Source: Cylindrotheca closterium (lineage: Eukaryota; Bacillariophyta; Bacillariophyceae; Bacillariales; Bacillariaceae). Taken from it: a DNA stretch of 64,000 nucleotides. Within the stretch, counting starts at the first letter, position 1. Every line of letters begins with the position of its first letter. Shown piece by piece: positions 58,754-64,000 of the stretch. Both the position numbers and the translations under genes were made by a program. A model generated the notes under the pieces. The model was not told the origin of the DNA. It worked only from the letters and a program-made list of their open reading frames with translations, and made no database searches. The stretch lies in NCBI GenBank assembly GCA_933822405.4, contig CAKOGP040001936.1:124001-188000 (forward strand), written 5' to 3'.

Positions 58754-61553
58754 GGGAGATGCTTTTATATAAAGTCGCTTTGAATTATCGCTGCTATTCA
58801 AAAGGTAGTGGTTGTAATATTATGAACGGTTGGTTGAGTTTGATGTCGGCTGAGATTTAGAAACCGAACCCCATGAAATCGAAGAAGAAGATCAAAGCGA
58901 ATGAACCGAATCAAATTTTTTTTAAATGTCGAAGGGAAGAATTGTCCGTCTCGGCTTTTCTACTATGGCCTTTTTATCATATTTTGAATTTAGCCTGGAT
59001 TTGCTGTCCCCCCTAATAACCCGCTGTGATTGGCTCAGACCCCAAAAATTGGTCGATTTTTGGTGATTTGACTAACTTTCATTGGCTGAAAACTCATTAA
59101 GAATATCTTGTTATTAACCCTTATGTATATCCAGGAATGTCTGGGGGTCCGTACATTTCCACGGCGCCTACGGCGCGGCTGGTGCGCATTCTGTCTACAT
59201 CTATCCGTCATACCCGGTATTGAGCCATCAATAACGGCATATCCTGGTAAAGACCAGTACCAGGTACCGGTACTTCCGCATCAGATAGGCAAGGAGGGGC
59301 ATTCCAAATAAATAAAAGGGGATTGCGAAAATGCGCTCCTTTTGAAACAAAGACTTTCATGAAAACAAACGACAATGGCACAGAGTGCAGATTCGGCTAC
59401 CATATCGACAATGAAATTGGCTGAAAACGTAGATTCTAATAGATAAAAATATGTGCTAATAGGGCATGTAACCGTTTTTGCCGTTCAATTGGATCTCCTT
59501 CCGCGATTTGCATTATTGGGTATGAAACCCTTGACTTGAAGACGGTGCTTTCCATAGTCGTTGATGTTTCCACAATCGTTGATATAGGCCTCGTTCCACT
59601 CACGACAGACATTGTCCAGAACATTCCTTCCATCGATCTCCTTCTGCACCGCGCTGCATACCCTGCTCTGGCTTGAAATCCAATACGCCGAGTTCTTGCT
59701 CCTCCACTTTGACCCAAACATCTTCTCACCCATTCTTCACCTGTCCCTCCAGGGAGTGGAAAACCATCACAATCCTAATGACCAATTCAGCCATCATCGA
59801 TACGTCGTATATTCCCTTGTGTGCTTGTGACTAGATGGTTGATTGCCGATTCGTCCTGGTCGTTGATAGACTTGGAAGGCAAAGGATGCTGGTTGTCTTG
59901 GGCAATTTAATTTGTCTGAAATCACGAAACTCAAGACAAAACTGTTTCACCGCGAGATCAAGAAATAGTTTCACCGTGAAAAATGCTACGGCCTATAAAT
60001 AAAAGAGATCTTTGTGCGACATTTCACGTACACGTGTACAAACAATTCGCGTCATATATTTACCTAATTTCAAATTGTTGGATAATCTTGAGCATATTGC
60101 ACTCTAATTTTTTTTCTTCACATCATCTCCTCGACGATGACCTTGTCTCTGTCGTGTGCTTTGAAAAAGGTGAAGTGAGTATCCATTTTTCCTTCATACT
60201 TATGTTTGGCTATTACGTTCTTCCAAGCGTTGACGAGATTCATCAAGTTCTCGCCGTTTCTTTGCCAAATTTGAGATCAATACAGGCTTGTCGCTTGTTG
60301 ATCGGGCACGATCTTGTTTTCTGAAAATGTTGATTATTGCTTCGTAAGTATTCATCGCATGAGAACAGATACTGCCTATGGCTATCTGAAGAATAGATGC
60401 TTTGTCCGAGCCGTTAGAGGGGCCAACATGTCTTTCTGTTATGCCGTTGTAGTATTCCTCATGGTTGAAGCGTCACTTTCGCAAACCATTTTCTTTGGAC
60501 GGAAAACCACATGGCACATGAAGTCTGTCATAGACTTCATCATTTGTAGCTAAAAAAAATTCATGAGAGCAACGAAGGTACCTATGAACAGTATTACAAC
60601 ACTATTGCTCAACACTCTTCTATTTGTATCGTATGTTTTTTTGTGTTCTCCTTGTTGTATCTACCTTAGAACACTGACGGCCTGATTTTGCCAAGCAATA
60701 ACCTCATTGAACTACTCATGATTGTTACGATTAAGAGATCGATTTCCTTTGTGAGGCGGAGGTCTGCTGCAACGACTACAATTTTTACATGCATGGATAC
60801 GACATTGAACATGTTGGAAAACAATACGATACGAGATTTGAAAAATGCTTGTATGGGGTTCTGCCTTGCCTTGCGAGCTTCCCAAACTTGAATCTTGAGA
60901 TAGCAACCATGATGTTACTGATTGCTCCATCCGTTTTAGCCATAAGTAAATGACGTGTTGAGCAATCAATAATGGCCTTGATTGACTCAACATATCTTGA
61001 GTCAATCAATAATGCGCATTATCGCACGCTCAATTATTGTCTTCGGCTATCGTGGACAGTCACGATCTATCTATCCTGCCTAGAAATAATAGCACCAAAA
61101 TCATGTAGAGTACGAGACCACTGTGCACGAGTACTGGTACAGGTACCTGCTGGTACTGGATACAGTAAAAAAGATCCTCAGTTTCGAAGTTTGATGATCA
61201 CTCCGTTATGACCCGGTACCGTACCACGTGTACCGCCCGTCGGTACTGTACACACGTGTGTGGGCAGAGTGCTGAGAACCTACCAGCGTACCGTTGGTCT
61301 GTTCGTCGTTCAGCATTGTGGCCGACGAGTACAGAAGTCAAAACTGCATGAAATCTTTGATATTGATCATTTACTTAATGCCCAAATTTTCCACCATAAA
61401 TCGAAACAACTTTGGAAGTCACTAGAACAGGTGAATAGTGCACAGCCGTAGTTTGTTTTCTTTGGCTCTGGAACAAAGACCTACCGGTACCGCATCGGGT
61501 GTTTCGAGAGGAGGGACAGCAGCAGTGACTGGGAACCATTAACGCCTTTTGCT
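58754..61553. other. Long intergenic region
   Basis: No gene is convincing in these 2.8 kb. A minus-strand frame at 59485-59733 has ordinary composition (NEAYINDCGNINDYGKHRL) and could be an exon or gene fragment, but I see no clear partner exon. Frames at 59983-60553 are A/T-driven. Palindromes GGTACCGGTAC occur at about 59255-59275, 61128-61160 and 61205-61260. A perfect 13-bp inverted repeat is at 60978-61009. Confidence 0.45.
60978..61009. repeat. Perfect 13-bp inverted repeat
   Basis: TTGATTGACTCAA at 60978-60990 is followed by CATATC and then its reverse complement at 60997-61009. CAATCAATAATG is present on both sides (60963-60974 and 61003-61014). It may be a small palindromic element or a binding site; no terminator or gene end is nearby. 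Confidence 0.7.
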
Positions 61554-62930
61554 ATGTGTTGCAGTGGTTTAGGTCTGTGGGCCAAGAAAGATAGAGATGA
61601 TTTTGAAGAATACGCCATGGACAAGCTAGAGGCAATGCTGTCTGAGAATGTCACAAAGCTGTCGAAGGCTGAGCCCATGGAAGCAGAGGAATCATCGAAA
61701 CTTGCACGGCTGATATATAATTCAATGACAACAAGCGGAAGAGTGTACCACTCTATGATGCACGTCTTTGACATTTCACAAACAATGAACGACCCTATAC
61801 TCATCCTGTCAGCCTTGTTTCATGACGTGATTTATTATCAGATAGACAAGACATTTGATGAAGCGCAAATAGAGACCCTGGAAGGTCTATTGGTGCCTGA
61901 TTCTGAACCGCTGAAATTGAAGCCAAGCTTCGACGAGTCTCTCATAAATTCTATCATCGAGCTGTACGGCTTGGAGCCTGGGTCAGAGTTGCCGAAAAGC
62001 GGTACCAATGAATTCTTGTCGGCAATTATTGGAGTAAGGCTATTGCAGAAATGGCTCTCACCAGAGCATTTGATACAAATTGCGACATGTATAGAGGCAA
62101 CAATTCCATTCAGACCAGTGATTGATGGTAAAACACCAATGGATCGCCTATATGACCGGTTAGCAGCTGTTGCTAATGAAAAATCAGAGAGCTGGCTAGT
62201 CGAGACTGTTAGAATGGCAGCAGCTACGGCGAATTGTGACCTCTGCTCATTTGATAGCAACGATCGTGACTTCTTCTTGGATAGTTCATGGAAGCTAATC
62301 CCTGAAGGACGGCCAATCCTGTTGCAAGAAGATTGTCCTCTGATGGAATTCCTTTTGGAATGTCATGCTCTAATGGGACGAAGCTCCTTTCTGCAGGGAG
62401 CAGTTCCAAAAATTTTTCAGAGCTTTCGTCAAGTTCCGTCTGATTCAGAAATGGAGGACAAACAACGGAAGACTCGCGATAACTTGAGTCTAGTAATTGT
62501 GTACGGCGAAGTCAGACTGTTGCAAATGATGTGTTTGGTTGCTTTTGCCAAAGCAGTTGGAGAAGATCCACTATCCGTACCCTTGCGGCCATACCTAGGG
62601 TTGGAAGTACTAGAACCTACTAAGGCGAACCCAACACTGACAAGCGCTGAGCGCCAAATCAGGCACTGGCTTATCAGTGGAAGAAGAGCTGGCTTTGACT
62701 GGGATCCAGCTTCATCATCGCTTGGGCGTTATCTGTTCGATACCCTAGGGACAAAGGGTATTAGCGAATTGGTTGAAGTAGGAAAGAGCCACGAAAAGGG
62801 AAGCAAAGAAATACTGAATCACCTCCCAAAGACAATGGTCGAGGCGATAGGTAGCAACCTTGCAAAGCACTTTCCAGAAAAGGAAGAGAGTTATCTTCAG
62901 GTATCAAAGAAGTTTGGGGTAAGCACCTGA
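61554..62930 (+). CDS. HD-domain protein of unknown function
   Basis: This 458-residue protein has an HD-type phosphohydrolase segment near the N-terminus: YHSMMHVFDIS and then ALFHDVIYYQ about 30 residues later, giving His, His and the His-Asp pair expected for a metal site. Similar short HD proteins in bacteria are called predicted metal-dependent phosphohydrolases. The rest (about 170-458) is mainly helical with no domain that I recognise. The start MCCSGLGLW carries two Cys that could be acylated. The closing SKKFGVST has no known signal. The likely substrate is unknown. No intron was found. Confidence 0.7.
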   Translation: MCCSGLGLWAKKDRDDFEEYAMDKLEAMLSENVTKLSKAEPMEAEESSKLARLIYNSMTTSGRVYHSMMHVFDISQTMNDPILILSALFHDVIYYQIDKTFDEAQIETLEGLLVPDSEPLKLKPSFDESLINSIIELYGLEPGSELPKSGTNEFLSAIIGVRLLQKWLSPEHLIQIATCIEATIPFRPVIDGKTPMDRLYDRLAAVANEKSESWLVETVRMAAATANCDLCSFDSNDRDFFLDSSWKLIPEGRPILLQEDCPLMEFLLECHALMGRSSFLQGAVPKIFQSFRQVPSDSEMEDKQRKTRDNLSLVIVYGEVRLLQMMCLVAFAKAVGEDPLSVPLRPYLGLEVLEPTKANPTLTSAERQIRHWLISGRRAGFDWDPASSSLGRYLFDTLGTKGISELVEVGKSHEKGSKEILNHLPKTMVEAIGSNLAKHFPEKEESYLQVSKKFGVST

Positions 62931-63150
62931 TTTCATTGTCACTCAGATAAATATGCATACTTTTTGATCAGCGTAGGCATGCATTGGTGTCCTTCGCTTT
63001 TCATGTGATGTTATCATCTAGTGGACAAGTTTCGGTGACCATAATTTAGGCTTCTTCGCATTGATTTTTCCCCGTCGAAAGTAGAAGAAGCAATTCAAAT
63101 GTAATAATAATGCTCTACAGCAGTTTAAATTTTGCCCAAAAAACATTGAG

Positions 63151-63891
63151 CTAGCATGATCTCATTCCATTATTTGCGATGATGTTGAAGAATTCTGTAC
63201 GTTTCCCACTGTCACTCTCAAAACAACCACGAGCAGAATAAGTGAAAGTTGAAGCTCCCACCTTTTCGACTCCTCTCATGACCATGCACATATGTGAACA
63301 TTCCATTGCAACCATTACTCCCAGCGGCTCAACAGTCTCCACTATTGCCTCCGCAACTTGTCTCGTCAATCGTTCTTGCACCTGAAGCCTCCTTGCAAAA
63401 ACTTCAGCAATTCTTGCAAGCTTGCTCAAGCCAATAACTTTCCCATTGGGAATATAACCAATGTGTATCTTTCCAGTGAAGGGGACCATGTGGTGCTCGC
63501 ATAGACTGTGAATGTCAATGTTGCGGACCAAGACCATTTCGTTATGATCCTCGGAGAAAACTGCCCCGTTTGTAACTTCTTTGCAGTTCTCGCAGTATCC
63601 TTGTGTCATAAACAGAAGCGCTTTAGCCCACCGCGTTGGTGTCTTCTGTAGGCCCTCTCTATCCGGGTCTTCACCGATGCATTCGAGTATTGTTTTGCAA
63701 GCATCAGTCATTTTCTTCAAGGTTTCATCATCACTTTCACGCGGCTTCTTCGCAGATAATTGGGTTCCATGACTCTCAGGAGATGAACGCTTTCTTTCGT
63801 GACGAGCTTTTTCTTCTTGATGATCCGATTGAACCTCTACAAGTATGCCTGAGTCAGAGGTCGTTGTTTGGCTTCCGGCTGGTTTGTGCAT
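63151..63891 (-). CDS. GCH1: GTP cyclohydrolase I
   Basis: This encodes at least 246 residues. The enzyme turns GTP into dihydroneopterin triphosphate, the first step of folate and tetrahydrobiopterin synthesis. The zinc ligands are in LCEHHMVPF and in [10 protein letters not shown], with GRI-like [22 protein letters not shown] and [16 protein letters not shown] around the active site. The final [10 protein letters not shown] matches the normal C-terminus. The N-terminal 65 residues are polar and disordered. The frame stays open upstream of ATG 63891 to the window edge (reading [19 protein letters not shown] before it), so the true start may lie outside and include a targeting region. Confidence 0.92.
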   Translation of the reverse strand: MHKPAGSQTTTSDSGILVEVQSDHQEEKARHERKRSSPESHGTQLSAKKPRESDDETLKKMTDACKTILECIGEDPDREGLQKTPTRWAKALLFMTQGYCENCKEVTNGAVFSEDHNEMVLVRNIDIHSLCEHHMVPFTGKIHIGYIPNGKVIGLSKLARIAEVFARRLQVQERLTRQVAEAIVETVEPLGVMVAMECSHMCMVMRGVEKVGASTFTYSARGCFESDSGKRTEFFNIIANNGMRSC

Positions 63892-64000
63892 ATCAGTATG
63901 CAGGTTTAGAGGAGCTTTCGGGACAAGATGCCTAACAACGCTTTCCTTCAGAACCTTGACATTGGTCGGAGTTGGTTTGATGGTGTCGGTAGTCGTGACG

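Noticed and set aside
59485..59733. 82-residue minus-strand frame as a gene
   Set aside because: Composition is protein-like, but there is an in-frame stop just upstream, no recognised domain and no clear partner exon; kept only as a possible fragment.
59983..60553. Small plus-strand frames in the long gap
   Set aside because: They are short, A/T-driven and lack any motif.

Overview
The window is nuclear DNA of a photosynthetic eukaryote, most probably a diatom (I would guess a pennate one; the species cannot be read from the sequence). The evidence is short GT-AG introns (about 70-135 bases) in many genes, plastid proteins with a signal peptide ending in an A/G-F motif as in stramenopile complex plastids, PT/PS-rich membrane proteins, a receptor cyclase-phosphodiesterase fusion of the type known from diatoms, and several protein families that look diatom-specific. 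Exon structures were worked out by hand from splice signals, reading phase and family alignment from memory.

Layout. Bases 1-5000 are mobile-element territory: a broken tyrosine recombinase of Crypton type (379-1780), then an LTR retrotransposon (2458-4946) with 5-bp target duplications and a 1-base plus 6-base difference between its LTRs. It keeps a gag-like ORF and integrase remains, but I see no reverse transcriptase or RNase H. Bases 5932-16735 are bounded by two almost identical protein kinase genes in inverted orientation. Between them lie a PEX4-like E2, a one-helix LHC-family plastid protein, two tandem PT-rich single-pass membrane proteins (one with a cytoplasmic PDZ) and a sulfotransferase. 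Bases 17757-24556 hold the receptor cyclase/phosphodiesterase, two convergent tRNA-Thr(AGT) genes and an RCC1-repeat protein.

Bases 24859-41280 hold a 1420-residue protein made of 16 ubiquitin-like domains, a secreted-type methyltransferase, a RAD54 ATPase that appears fused to a bromodomain and a RanBP2 zinc finger, phosphomannomutase with two 30-base exons, a 5'-nucleotidase with EF-hands, a plastid homogentisate prenyltransferase and a plastid PDZ-plus-2Fe-2S protein. Bases 41412-64000 hold a large charged protein of unknown role, the SRP receptor alpha subunit divergent from the SNARE YKT6, a C2-like protein, two tandem copies of a family of unknown function, a disordered protein, phosphate acetyltransferase, an HD-domain protein and GTP cyclohydrolase I.

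Intergenic DNA repeatedly carries clusters of GGTACC/TACCGGTA palindromes, almost absent from coding sequence. The most interesting items are the 16-fold UBL array with its (AB)5(AA'B)2 order, the RAD54-bromodomain fusion, the kinase pair with a perfect 897-bp tract next to strongly diverged tails, and the dispersed palindrome, one copy of which distinguishes the two LTRs of the same element.
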